Shown piece after piece: positions 25,803 to 34,425 of a stretch of DNA of 64,000 nt. The DNA comes from an uncultured Bacteroidota bacterium. Its GTDB lineage: Bacteria; Bacteroidota; Bacteroidia; Bacteroidales; P3. Below the pieces are notes generated by a model, which ran no database searches, was not told the DNA's origin, and saw only the letters and a list, made by a program, of their open reading frames with translations. The position numbers and the translations under genes were made by a program. Location of the stretch: positions 1-64,000 of the forward strand of contig CACZWL010000011.1 of the NCBI GenBank assembly GCA_902784865.1, written 5' to 3'. Each line of letters starts with the position of its first letter. Position 1 is the stretch's first letter.

Positions 25803-27014
25803 CTATCTGTGCTTGTGTTTGCGGTAGGCCTCGGCGAGTGCTTCGTAGAAGAGGTCGCCGAGGAGAAGGTAGCCAGCGCGAGTGAAGTGTACGCGGTCGG
25901 CCTGAGCGAGTTTGGCGCGTTGCCAGCGTTCCATAGAGGAGAGGCCGCCCATGATGTGGAACTGGTCCCATAGCGCGCCGTCGGTGTCGAGGGCCAGTCG
26001 GCGGAAGACGTCGTGGGCGAGAAGGCCGTTGCGGTTGACCTGGTACTTGCGGCGGCCGAGTTTGCGGAAGCTGTCGTTGTTGGAGATGAAGATGAAGGCG
26101 CAGTCGGGGTTGACGGAGCGGATGGAGTCGACGAGGGCGAGGTAGTTGTGGCGGAACTCGGCGGTGTCGAAGTCAGACTTGCTGGCGTCGTTGATGCCGA
26201 TGCCGAAGACGACGAGGTCGGGATGGAGCAGACGCAGGTCGCGCGTGAAGTGCTGGCAGCGCAGGAAGTCGGGCACGGCGGCGCCATTGACGCCGATGGA
26301 GTGGAAAGAGAAGCCCGGGCGGCGGTTGGCCAGGTAGATGCCGGTGAGAGCAAACTGCTGCCCTTGGCGGCAGGGAAGGACGACGGTGAAGGAGTCGGTG
26401 GGGCGTACGAGGTTGAAGATGAAGCGGTCGGTGCGTGGGTCGATATAGGAGGGGAAGACTGTGCGCGGGCCGATGAGGAGGTGGGGGATGACGTTCTGGT
26501 CGGAGTGGCCGAGGACGACGATGGAAGAGGTGGCATAGTCGATGGTGGAGTCGCGGAGCGCGATGGCTACCTCGGTGGTGGAGTCGGCGGCGGTGACGCT
26601 GATGCCGCAGAGGCCGAGGGGGTTAGGATATTCTTTGTAGACGTTACGCGTGAGCGACACCTTCTGCGGGCAGCGTACGCGATAGTCGGCGGGGTTGTTG
26701 CAGCGTGCGGCGGCGGAGTAGGGGAAGAGCATGCCGCGGTCGGCGACAAGGGTGGGGTTGTCGTGGAGCAGGCGCTGGCGTATGGCGTTGCTGAGGGTGC
26801 CGGCCTGGACGTGCGAGCCGCCGATGTGGACGATGTTGATGTTGCCTTGGCCAGTGGCGACCATGCGCTGCCAGCGCTCGAAGAAACGGTCCAGCGAGGC
26901 AGAGCGGTCGGCATAGTCGAGCCGGTTGTCGTGGTAGCGGATAAAAGAGTGCTGCTGTGCGCAGAGAGGGACAAAGGACAAGACCAGCAGGAGGAAGAAG
27001 AGTATGCGTTTCAT
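25803..27014 (-). CDS. SGNH hydrolase-like protein, MBOAT partner 1
   Basis: A 403-residue secreted protein, signal peptide about 1-19 (VLSFVPLCAQ). SGNH features: NIVHIGGSHVQAG as block I (serine in GGSH), VVFGIGINDASKSDF as block III and ADRVHFTRAGYLLLGDLF with the Asp-x-x-His pair. It ends exactly where the MBOAT start codon begins (TAGATG). By analogy with PatB/AlgX-type partners it may receive the acyl group and transfer it to a glycan; this is inference from context. Confidence 0.85.
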   Translation of the reverse strand: MKRILFFLLLVLSFVPLCAQQHSFIRYHDNRLDYADRSASLDRFFERWQRMVATGQGNINIVHIGGSHVQAGTLSNAIRQRLLHDNPTLVADRGMLFPYSAAARCNNPADYRVRCPQKVSLTRNVYKEYPNPLGLCGISVTAADSTTEVAIALRDSTIDYATSSIVVLGHSDQNVIPHLLIGPRTVFPSYIDPRTDRFIFNLVRPTDSFTVVLPCRQGQQFALTGIYLANRRPGFSFHSIGVNGAAVPDFLRCQHFTRDLRLLHPDLVVFGIGINDASKSDFDTAEFRHNYLALVDSIRSVNPDCAFIFISNNDSFRKLGRRKYQVNRNGLLAHDVFRRLALDTDGALWDQFHIMGGLSSMERWQRAKLAQADRVHFTRAGYLLLGDLFYEALAEAYRKHKHR

Positions 27015-27022
27015 AGTGCGGT

Positions 27023-28504
27023 TCAGTTATTTGAGGGTTCGTGGAAGGCGAGTTTGCGGCGGAGGGAGTAGCGGCGGTAGGACTCGGCGAGGGCTTGTGA
27101 GAGGCGGTCGCCCATGAGGTCGGCGCCGCGGGTGGTAAAGTGGACGTAGTCTTCGCCAGCCAGGCCGTCGCGTTTCCATTGCAGCATGGAATTGTGGCCA
27201 CCCATGGCGTGGTAGATGCTCCAGTAGGCTGCGCCGTGACGCAGGGCGGTGGCGGCGAGGCTGTCGACGACAACAGGCAGCTGAGGGTAGGTCTGTAGCT
27301 GTCCGCGGACGCGGGTGCTCATGTCGGAGGGCCCGATGAAGAGCACTTTGGCCTTGGGGCAGGTGCGGCGGACGTGGTCAATCTGGCGGCCGATAGAGGT
27401 GCAGTACTTGACGATGGCTTTTTCGTCGCGGAGGTAAGGCATGGAGTTGCCGCCGAACTGCAGGATGATGAGGCCGACGTCGAACTGGGCATAGGCTTGC
27501 GCCAAGCGGTCGGCCGGGACGAGGGTGAACTGCTGGCCGGAGCATCCGCGCATGGGGATGTTGTCGACGGCTACGCCGGGGCCGTTGTCGAGGGTGAGGG
27601 CGTAGAGTTCGGCGTTGCCGGAGACGCTGACGACCAGATGCGCGGAGGTGGTGTCGAGGTGCCAGCGGAGGCGGCCGATGCCGGTGCTGTCGGCCTGCTG
27701 AGGCAGGAACCGCTTGTTGGTGCGGTCGGCGAGGGTGGCACTGAGGGTGGCGCCGCGGTTGTTGTAGACGAGGCTGATGTCGGAGAAGCGCTTGACGCGG
27801 TCGTCGACGCCTTTCTTGGAGGCCTCGCGGAGAGTGACGTTGGCACTGCCGCTGAGGCGGAAGCACTGCATCATGGGGCCGTAGTTACCCGGCGAGCGGG
27901 TGACGGTGCTGTCGCCGAAGGAGGAGAGGTGGGTGAGGGCGCCGCTGCCATACTGGCGGACGGCATAGGTGGGTATGATGGTGCGGAAGGGCAGCATGCC
28001 GGGGCCGCCGCCGCCGAAGGTGCGTTGCATGTAGGTGCGCAGGCGGCAGGAGATGCGGTCCATCTCTATCTGTGAGTCGCCATAGTGCATGATGCGTACT
28101 ATGCGGTCGTGGCTGCGTGCCTGCTCGGCAGCAGCCCAGAAAGAGTCGAAGAAGGTGCTGTCGGGCAGCCAGAAACGGGCACCGCCGGTGTCGGTGACGT
28201 AGCAGTCGGCCGGAGAGATGCCGTCGGGGAGGGGTAGGCTGAGCAGCAGGGTGTCGGATGCGCTGCTGGGCAGGTCAGGCTGGTCGGGTGTGATAGCCAA
28301 GGCGTGGTCCGCTGGCTCTTCGACTGCCACGGTGGGGGTGAAGAGCGGTGCAGGCTGTGCCTCGCCGGTCGAAGAGGGGGGCACTCCCGGCAGGTAGAAC
28401 TCGTGCCCGGCGACGGTGATGCCGTCGCGCGGGAAGAGGGCGCAGGCGATGGCCAGCGCAGCGATGACAGCGGCGAAGAACAGTGCGATACGACCGGGTT
28501 TCAT
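27023..28504 (-). CDS. SGNH hydrolase-like protein, MBOAT partner 2
   Basis: A 493-residue protein with an N-terminal membrane anchor (about 6-24) rather than a clear cleavable signal. SGNH features: [30 protein letters not shown] and [20 protein letters not shown] low-complexity linker (about 40-90) separates the anchor from the catalytic domain. It lies eight bases before the first SGNH gene and overlaps lpxD as ATGA. Two unequal SGNH partners beside one MBOAT suggest division of labour, perhaps transfer and deacetylation. Confidence 0.83.
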   Translation of the reverse strand: MKPGRIALFFAAVIAALAIACALFPRDGITVAGHEFYLPGVPPSSTGEAQPAPLFTPTVAVEEPADHALAITPDQPDLPSSASDTLLLSLPLPDGISPADCYVTDTGGARFWLPDSTFFDSFWAAAEQARSHDRIVRIMHYGDSQIEMDRISCRLRTYMQRTFGGGGPGMLPFRTIIPTYAVRQYGSGALTHLSSFGDSTVTRSPGNYGPMMQCFRLSGSANVTLREASKKGVDDRVKRFSDISLVYNNRGATLSATLADRTNKRFLPQQADSTGIGRLRWHLDTTSAHLVVSVSGNAELYALTLDNGPGVAVDNIPMRGCSGQQFTLVPADRLAQAYAQFDVGLIILQFGGNSMPYLRDEKAIVKYCTSIGRQIDHVRRTCPKAKVLFIGPSDMSTRVRGQLQTYPQLPVVVDSLAATALRHGAAYWSIYHAMGGHNSMLQWKRDGLAGEDYVHFTTRGADLMGDRLSQALAESYRRYSLRRKLAFHEPSNN

Positions 28505-29517
28505 TGCTTCTTCTCAAGCTTGGCGATGCGGTCGGCCAGGCGTTCGATATTACGTACAAGCACTTCGACTTTGCGGCGCTTGGAGGCTTCCATGGCGGGG
28601 CTGCCGAAGATGGTCTGGTTGGAGGCTACGGAGTTGGTGACGCCGCTTTGGGCGCCGATGGTGACGTGGTCGCCCACGGTGATGTGGCCCACGATGCCGG
28701 CCTGGCCTGCGATGATGCAGCCTTCGCCGACCTTAGCACTGCCGGCGATGCCAACCTGCGAGGCCATGGCGGTACCGGCGCCAACGACGACATTGTGAGC
28801 CAGTTGGCAGAGGTTGTCGACCTTGACGTTGGCATGCAGGATGGTGGAACCCATGGTGGCGCGGTCGATGCAGGTGTTGGCTCCCACCTCGACGTTGTCC
28901 TCGAGGATGACGTTGCCTATCTGGTCAATCTTGTCCCATCCGCCGTTGCCGTCGGGGGCGAAGCCGAAGCCGTCGGCGCCGATGACGCAGCCGGCATGGA
29001 GGATGCAGTTGCGGCCAATCTCGACGCCTTCGTATATTTTGGCACCGGAGTAGACGACGGTGCCGTCGCCGATGACGACGTTGTCGCCGATGGTGGCATT
29101 GGGGTAAATCTTGACGTTGTTGCCGATGCGGCAGTGGCGGCCGACGACGGCATAGGGACCCATATAGCAGCCTTTGCCAATCTTGGAGCCGCGGCCTACG
29201 CTGCTACGCCAGGAGCGCCCTTTGGGGGGCTTGCTGCGCTGGTTGAAGACGTGGAGCAGCTTGGCCACAGCGAGGTAGGGGTTATCGACACGTATGAGGG
29301 TGGATCCCACGGGTTGCTCAGGCTGGAAGTCGTTGCGAACGATGACGATAGAGGCCTGTTTCTCGTAGATGTAGTGGGTGTATTTGGGGTTGCCGAGGAA
29401 GGTGATGCCGCCTTCGCAGCCTTCTTCAATCTTGCAAGGCTGCCACACGCGGGTGTTCTCGTCGCCCTCGACAGAGCCTTTGACCAGTTGGGCTAATTCT
29501 TTGGCTGTAAATTGCAT
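28501..29517 (-). CDS. lpxD: UDP-3-O-acylglucosamine N-acyltransferase
   Basis: Third step of lipid A synthesis, adding the N-linked acyl chain. The 338-residue product has an N-terminal uridine-binding domain ([20 protein letters not shown]) and a left-handed beta helix of hexapeptide repeats ([20 protein letters not shown] and following), with [11 protein letters not shown] and the catalytic-histidine region [11 protein letters not shown]. It is two bases after the lptC stop, which itself follows envelope genes, consistent with an LPS operon. Confidence 0.95.
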   Translation of the reverse strand: MQFTAKELAQLVKGSVEGDENTRVWQPCKIEEGCEGGITFLGNPKYTHYIYEKQASIVIVRNDFQPEQPVGSTLIRVDNPYLAVAKLLHVFNQRSKPPKGRSWRSSVGRGSKIGKGCYMGPYAVVGRHCRIGNNVKIYPNATIGDNVVIGDGTVVYSGAKIYEGVEIGRNCILHAGCVIGADGFGFAPDGNGGWDKIDQIGNVILEDNVEVGANTCIDRATMGSTILHANVKVDNLCQLAHNVVVGAGTAMASQVGIAGSAKVGEGCIIAGQAGIVGHITVGDHVTIGAQSGVTNSVASNQTIFGSPAMEASKRRKVEVLVRNIERLADRIAKLEKKQ

Positions 29518-29519
29518 GG

Positions 29520-30089
29520 TTATTCTTGGAATTCAATGGTGCCGCGTTGCCGTGTGACGCGGAGGTTGGTGAACTTGGCGTTGCTGACGAAGCCGTCGCC
29601 GAAAGTGACGCGCGAGCCGTTGACGGCGCGGACGGGGCGGTTGGAGTAGATAACGTCCTCGCTGGACTTCCATGTGATGTCCTCGAGGTAGATGGTGTCG
29701 CCGGTGGCGTAGTCGATGATGACGACGCTGTCGCGGGCGTATAGGATATCGCGTTCGTCGTAGGAGGTGGCTTTGTTGGCGCGGATGGAGGTTTTAAGGT
29801 TGAGGTCGTTGTCGTAGAAGCGCAGGTTGACCCCGTCGGGGTAGTGGGTGCGGGTGTCGGGGTTGCGGTATTGAACGATGGAGGGGGCTTCGAGCTCGAG
29901 TTGCAGGCGGCCATACTCGCTGCGCCAGATGCGGGCGTCCTTGAGGGTCTGGTCGGGAGGGGTCTTGCGGTCGAAGCGGCTGATGTCCTTCATGTCGTTG
30001 GAGCAGGCTGCCATCAGGAGCAAAACGGCACATAGAGACGTGGTAATCCACGTCTCTATGCTCCTGTGTGTATTGTGTCTAAGGTTCAA
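29520..30089 (-). CDS. lptC: LPS export protein LptC (lipoprotein form)
   Basis: Periplasmic subunit that passes LPS from the LptBFG transporter to LptA. The mature part shows the OstA/LptC-like beta jelly roll ([60 protein letters not shown]). It has a lipobox LMAAC, usual for Bacteroidetes LptC. The start is uncertain: no ATG lies between the upstream stop and the signal peptide. TTG at 30089 gives a normal lipoprotein signal of about 25 residues; an ATG at 30131 would overlap the upstream gene by 37 bases. A hairpin falls within the signal region. Confidence 0.8.
   Translation of the reverse strand: MNLRHNTHRSIETWITTSLCAVLLLMAACSNDMKDISRFDRKTPPDQTLKDARIWRSEYGRLQLELEAPSIVQYRNPDTRTHYPDGVNLRFYDNDLNLKTSIRANKATSYDERDILYARDSVVIIDYATGDTIYLEDITWKSSEDVIYSNRPVRAVNGSRVTFGDGFVSNAKFTNLRVTRQRGTIEFQE
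30031..30060. other. Hairpin in the lptC signal-peptide region
   Basis: CATAGAGACGTGG and its exact complement flank a 4-base loop (30031-30060). It covers the beginning of the lptC coding sequence, close to an unclear start codon. Confidence 0.6.
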
Positions 30090-30094
30090 GCCGT

Positions 30095-31444
30095 TTAACG
30101 GGTTCTGACGGTGGTCGACTCGCTGACCCATCCGGGCACCGTGAAGCGGTTGCCGTTCTCGAGGCCTGCCATGAAGGCGTCGGCCTGTTTGGGGAAGTGG
30201 GCGCTGTAGCGGCTGATCATGGTGTTGCAGGCGTTGACGTTCTCCTCGGAGGAGTCGACGCTCTTGGACTTCTGCAGTTTGTCGACGGCAGCCCAGTAGA
30301 CGCTGCGGCCGTTGATGTTGTCCTCGGTGGCGCTGGAAGCGCTGGCGGCGTAGAGCTGAGCTATGAAGCGGTAGGGTTCACCCTTGGTGCGGTCGGCTTC
30401 GGCAGCGTTGTTGTAGGCGTTGCGGGCGGCGGAGAAGCTCTTGAGGCCGTTGTAGGCGTGGCCGAGGTAGAGGTAGGCTTTGTATTTGTCCTTCTGGGTG
30501 GTGACGCCCTTCACAGCATCGCCCAGGTACTCGACGGCCTTGCTGTACTCTTTCTTCTGTAGGCACATCTGGCCCATGTTGAGGGCGGTGGAGGGGGTGG
30601 GCTCTAGGCGGTAGAGGTTCTCGGTGGCGGAGAAGAAGAGGGGCTGGTCGGTGCAGCCTTTCTTCGACATGATGTTGGTGATTTTCTTCAGCAGGTCAAT
30701 GTTTTCGGGGTCGGCCTCGAATTTCTTGCTGTAGATTTCGACGAGCTGGTCGCAGGTGGCGTAGGGAGAGAAGGCGCCTTCGACGCCTGCTATGTAGCCG
30801 CGGATGGTGGCGGCTTTGACGCTGTCGTCGACGTTCTTCTGGAGTTCATCTTCGAGTTTCTCGCTGGCGATGTCGTAGTTGTCGACCACCAGGGTGGGCT
30901 CGGCCTTGCCGGCGCGGACGTAGTTGATGGTGGCTTCCATGTATTTGACCAGGTAGGCGGCCTCGAGGTCGCCTTCCATCTTGACGGCTTGGTCGTAGAG
31001 CGCGTAGTAGCGGTCGAGGCCTTCGGCTTTGAGCAGGAGCTCGATGTCCATGGCCTTCATGGCGGTGACTTTGGCGGCTTCGCCGTAGTTGGCGATGCGG
31101 GTGTCGTACATGCGCATCAGCTCATCGATGTAGGCGTCGCGCTCCTCGGTGGTCTTGGCGCTGGTGATTTTCACCTTCATGATGTTGGCACCGTTGGTGT
31201 AGAGGTTCTTGCTCTGCTTGGGGCAGTTGGCCACAATCTGTGTCCAGAAGGGGTAGGCCTCTTCGAGGTAGCGCACGTCCTTGGAGGAGCGGTACTGCTT
31301 GATGTTTTCCTGGTAGAGGGATACGGGTTCGAGCATTTGCTGCTGTGTGGCTTCGTCGCAGCCCCAGTTGCCGATTTGTGCCATGGCGGGCATGGCGGCG
31401 GCGGTCAGGAAGATTCCAATTGTCAGTTTCTTGATAGTTTTCAT
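30095..31444 (-). CDS. Secreted tetratricopeptide-repeat protein
   Basis: A 449-residue protein with a cleavable signal peptide (about 1-22, AMPAMAQ) followed by helical repeats. TPR-type units are clearest in the C-terminal half: STALNMGQMCLQKKEYSKAV, AYLYLGHAYNGLKSFSAARN, PYRFIAQLYAASASS. The region before it has longer helices. It lies between an outer-membrane protein gene and lptC, an order that recurs in Bacteroidales, and probably works in the periplasm. Function unknown. Confidence 0.82.
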   Translation of the reverse strand: MKTIKKLTIGIFLTAAAMPAMAQIGNWGCDEATQQQMLEPVSLYQENIKQYRSSKDVRYLEEAYPFWTQIVANCPKQSKNLYTNGANIMKVKITSAKTTEERDAYIDELMRMYDTRIANYGEAAKVTAMKAMDIELLLKAEGLDRYYALYDQAVKMEGDLEAAYLVKYMEATINYVRAGKAEPTLVVDNYDIASEKLEDELQKNVDDSVKAATIRGYIAGVEGAFSPYATCDQLVEIYSKKFEADPENIDLLKKITNIMSKKGCTDQPLFFSATENLYRLEPTPSTALNMGQMCLQKKEYSKAVEYLGDAVKGVTTQKDKYKAYLYLGHAYNGLKSFSAARNAYNNAAEADRTKGEPYRFIAQLYAASASSATEDNINGRSVYWAAVDKLQKSKSVDSSEENVNACNTMISRYSAHFPKQADAFMAGLENGNRFTVPGWVSESTTVRTR

Positions 31445-31517
31445 CTTTTATACTGTTTTATTGTTATCTTGTTATTAGGTTCCCCTAGGGGGGTATTTCT
31501 TGCAATATGGGTGAAGG

Positions 31518-32846
31518 TTAGTTGTATTTGCGTTTGACGAACCAGCGCTCGCAGCTGCTGATGGCGATGCCGACGGTGAAGCAGTCGCGCTGGAGTAGGT
31601 CTTTGTTGCCGAGGCTGGAGTAGCCGAGGCTGATGGTGAGGAGCGAGCGTCCCTTGCGCATGGGCAGTGCGGCGCCGAGGCCGAAGCCCCATTCGTTGAC
31701 GACCTGCTCTTGGCCGTCGAGGAAGAGGCGCATGGCGCCCTGTTCGGTGTGGAGGCCTGCGCTCCAGCTTATGCGGCCCCAGTAGGTGGAGGCGTCCATG
31801 GTGCCTATCTTCTCGAAGCCCAAGGCGTAGCGGCTCCAGGGGCCGGTGCGCAGGGCGTCGGTGCCGAAGATGGGGGTGGTGCCGCCTTCTTCGTAGGCTA
31901 GGCCGCTCCATCCGGCGAAGGAGGCGTCGGCGGCGACGAGCCATTTCTTGTTGCGCTCGAGGCTGAGGCCTATGCCGAAGGTGTGGTCTTGCTTGGCGGT
32001 GCTGGTGAACTCGGGCGAGTCGCCGGCGAGGGGGAAGACGGTGTCGATGGGGCTTTGGTCGGAGGGACGGTAGGTGTAGATGAGGGCTTTGTCGTCGACG
32101 CTCATGTTGCGGGCGGGCTTGTAGGTGAGGCCGACGCCGAGGGTGTAGCGTTCGCCGAGGGGGTGCCAGTACTGCAGGCCGAGGTCGAAGAGGAAGTTGC
32201 CGGCCGAGGTCTCCCTGAGGCGGCGCGAGTGCATGAAGTGGGTGGTGTCGGTGCCTTGGAAGGAGTAGGAGATGGCGCGCTGGATGCGTCCGGTGAGGTA
32301 TCCGACATTGAAGCCGGCCTGTAGGCGGTGGCCTTCGGGGTTGTTGAGTATGTTGAAGGCTGCGCCGAGGAAGACGAGGCTGGTGCCGCCGGTGCCGCCG
32401 TAGATGTTCTTGACGGTGCCGTAGGAGGGGTCGCTGGCGGTGTAGGTGGACTGGTAGTCGGTCGAGGTGTAGGGCATGAGGCCGCCGGCGACTTTCATCC
32501 AGCGGGTGACGGGTAGGCCGACCATGAGGTAGCCGATGTTGCCGTCGATGTCGCGGGCGGAGGTGCCGTTGTTGGCGAGGGTGGTGAACTGGATGTTGGC
32601 CCCCATGTCGAAGACGAAGCTTTCCATGCCGATAGAGGCGTAGGAGGCCGGGTTGAAGGGGTTGATGAAGTTGTCGCCCGAACGGGTGAGGACGACCCCG
32701 CCCGTGCGTGTGGCCGTGGGCAGGTTGTAGGGCATGTCGCTGGTGCCGAGGCCGAACTGCGAGTATGGCATGTTGAGGCCTTCCTGCGCGCTGGCGCTGG
32801 CGGCCATGGTGGCGATGAGGGCCAGGGTTGCTATCAGTCTGTTCAT
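31518..32846 (-). CDS. Outer-membrane beta-barrel protein (FadL/OmpP1-like)
   Basis: A 442-residue protein with a signal peptide (about 1-20, AASASAQ). The mature start SQFGLGTSDMPYNLPTATRT and the later RSGDNFINPFNPASYASIGM, rich in NP motifs, fit Bacteroidetes OmpP1/FadL-type proteins. Alternating strands continue to the end (FTVGIAISSCERWFVKRKYN). The start overlaps coaX by ATGA. Hydrophobic compound uptake is the family role; the true substrate is unknown. Confidence 0.8.
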   Translation of the reverse strand: MNRLIATLALIATMAASASAQEGLNMPYSQFGLGTSDMPYNLPTATRTGGVVLTRSGDNFINPFNPASYASIGMESFVFDMGANIQFTTLANNGTSARDIDGNIGYLMVGLPVTRWMKVAGGLMPYTSTDYQSTYTASDPSYGTVKNIYGGTGGTSLVFLGAAFNILNNPEGHRLQAGFNVGYLTGRIQRAISYSFQGTDTTHFMHSRRLRETSAGNFLFDLGLQYWHPLGERYTLGVGLTYKPARNMSVDDKALIYTYRPSDQSPIDTVFPLAGDSPEFTSTAKQDHTFGIGLSLERNKKWLVAADASFAGWSGLAYEEGGTTPIFGTDALRTGPWSRYALGFEKIGTMDASTYWGRISWSAGLHTEQGAMRLFLDGQEQVVNEWGFGLGAALPMRKGRSLLTISLGYSSLGNKDLLQRDCFTVGIAISSCERWFVKRKYN

Positions 32847-33523
32847 TGGTTGTGTATCATTATTTCGTTGAGGCCGATGAGCGACAGGCCCGGCACGTGC
32901 TGGCGGCCCGGGGCTCCCGGCGGTATGATGCGTTGTGCGTCGCCGCCGGTGACGACGACCTGGAGGTCGGGGGCGGCGGAGTGGTAGGAGGCGACGAAGC
33001 TGGCCAGGGCCATCTGTGCGGCGCCGAGGGTGCCGGCGAGGATGCACTCGTCGGTGGAACGTCCGAGCAGGGGCGCCTTGTCGACGCTCTCGCTGTCGAG
33101 CAGGGGCAGCTTCTCGGTGAAGGCGTTCAGGGCCCGGAGGCTCATGGCCAGGCCGGGCATGATGGCGCCGCCGTGGTAGGTGCCGTCGGCGCTGACGAAC
33201 TCGAGGGTGATGCAGGTGCCGCAGTCGATGACGAGCGAGGGCTTGCCGGGATGCAGGCTCCAGGCGCCGCAGGCGTCGGCTATGCGGTCGGGACCCAGCG
33301 TGGCGGGCGTCTTGTAGTCGAGGCCGAGGGGCAGGGGAGTGTCGGCAGTCAGACGCGGCACGTCGTCGAGGGCCTGGGGCACCTTGCCGCTGGCGCAGGC
33401 CATGATGCTGTCGGCCTTGGCCATGAGGTCGGCCGGGAGGCCGTGGCCGTGGTCGGTCATGGTGCGTCCGTCGAAGGTGGCCCATTTGACGGCGGTATTG
33501 CCTATGTCGAGCGCGAGGTTCAT
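32843..33523 (-). CDS. coaX: Type III pantothenate kinase
   Basis: First step of coenzyme A synthesis. The 226-residue product has the ASKHA motifs LALDIGNTAVKW (P-loop), GPDRIADACGAW and LVIDCGTCITLEFV. It overlaps pth and the barrel gene by four bases on each side. Confidence 0.94.
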   Translation of the reverse strand: MNLALDIGNTAVKWATFDGRTMTDHGHGLPADLMAKADSIMACASGKVPQALDDVPRLTADTPLPLGLDYKTPATLGPDRIADACGAWSLHPGKPSLVIDCGTCITLEFVSADGTYHGGAIMPGLAMSLRALNAFTEKLPLLDSESVDKAPLLGRSTDECILAGTLGAAQMALASFVASYHSAAPDLQVVVTGGDAQRIIPPGAPGRQHVPGLSLIGLNEIMIHNQ

Positions 33524-34179
33524 GCTTGCGGAGTCTCTTTTCGTGCGTTGCCTTTGCTGTTGTAGAGGTTCATAGTGCGGTCGATGCCCTGGGTGGCGAA
33601 GCACCGTATGGCATCGCCGGCGAGGGCGACAGAGGCCTCGACGTCCGGCAGCTCGTCGGGCTTGAAAGCGCCGAGGACGTAGTCAATCTGGTGGCCGCGG
33701 CCGAAATTGCCGCCGATGCCTATGCGCAGGCGGTTGTAGGCCTGGGTGCCGAGGAGCGCCTCGATGTCGGCGAGGCCGTTGTGGCCGCCGGCGGCACCCT
33801 GCTTCTTGATGCGTATGATGCCGGGGTCGAGGGCAATGTCGTCGACAACGACCATCAGGTTCGGCAGCTCCACCTTCTCGGCCTGGAGCCAATACTTGAC
33901 GGCCTTGCCGCTGAGGTTCATGAAAGTGGTGGGCTTGATGAGGACCAGCTGGCGGCCTTTGTGGCGCACCTCGGTGCGGTAGGCATGGCGCTCGAGGCTC
34001 CAGCGGGCGTCGGCCGCCTTGGCAAGGGCGTCGACGACCATGAAGCCGGCATTGTGGCGGGTCCCCTCGTACTCGGAACCCACGTTGCCCAGTCCCACTA
34101 TGAGATATTTAGCCACTGCGTCGTTATTGTCGTATTCGTTTCGTTTACAGAATGATAAAATCCTATCCAGCAGTTTCAT
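33520..34179 (-). CDS. pth: Peptidyl-tRNA hydrolase
   Basis: Releases peptides from stalled peptidyl-tRNA. The conserved core begins YLIVGLGNVGSEYEGTRHNA (His in the active site) and contains KPTTFMNLSGKAV, VVVDDIALDPG and KKQGAAGGHNGL. The predicted protein (219 residues) has about 31 extra residues before YLIVGLGN, because no start codon occurs nearer; this is longer than usual. It is the first gene of a nine-gene envelope operon. The promoter and start codon lie in a 53-bp tandem duplication. Confidence 0.93.
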   Translation of the reverse strand: MKLLDRILSFCKRNEYDNNDAVAKYLIVGLGNVGSEYEGTRHNAGFMVVDALAKAADARWSLERHAYRTEVRHKGRQLVLIKPTTFMNLSGKAVKYWLQAEKVELPNLMVVVDDIALDPGIIRIKKQGAAGGHNGLADIEALLGTQAYNRLRIGIGGNFGRGHQIDYVLGAFKPDELPDVEASVALAGDAIRCFATQGIDRTMNLYNSKGNARKETPQA

Positions 34180-34278
34180 CGTTCCGGAATTAAAGTGCAA
34201 AGATACGATTTTTTTTATATATACGGTTTCATCGTTCCGGAATTAAAGTGCAAAGATACGATTTTTTTTATATATACG
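34173..34278. repeat. 53-bp perfect tandem duplication carrying the pth promoter
   Basis: Bases 34173-34225 and 34226-34278 are identical. Each unit has a TATCTTTG -7 box (34198-34205 and 34251-34258, minus strand) and an ATG AAA C. The inner copy is the real pth start; the outer copy reads ATG AAA CCG TAT ATA TAA, a five-codon leader ORF. Confidence 0.9.
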
Positions 34279-34324
34279 AAGAGTCAATGTATAAAAAAAG
34301 AAAAAACATGCCCCCGAAGCGCCG

Positions 34325-34423
34325 GGCGACTGGCAGGCGACCGGTAGGTGTCTGGTAGGTGTCTGGTAGGTGAATACTTCGACTCTTTCCCATCATTTCC
34401 CACCGATGGGAAAATCGGGGAAC
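34325..34423 (-). repeat. Interspersed bipartite repeat, copy D
   Basis: Minus-strand copy directly after the recQ stop: TTTCCCATCGGTGGGAAA head (about 34396-34413, one mismatch in the palindrome), TGATGGGAAAGAGTCGAAGT, then five 11-bp tail units that become less exact with distance (…CCTGCCAGTC, GCCCGGCGC). Confidence 0.9.
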
Positions 34424-34425
34424 TT

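Noticed and set aside
26013-27071. Long plus-strand open frames opposite the SGNH and other minus-strand genes
   Set aside because: They are GC-driven antisense shadows with valine/aspartate-rich composition and no domain signal.
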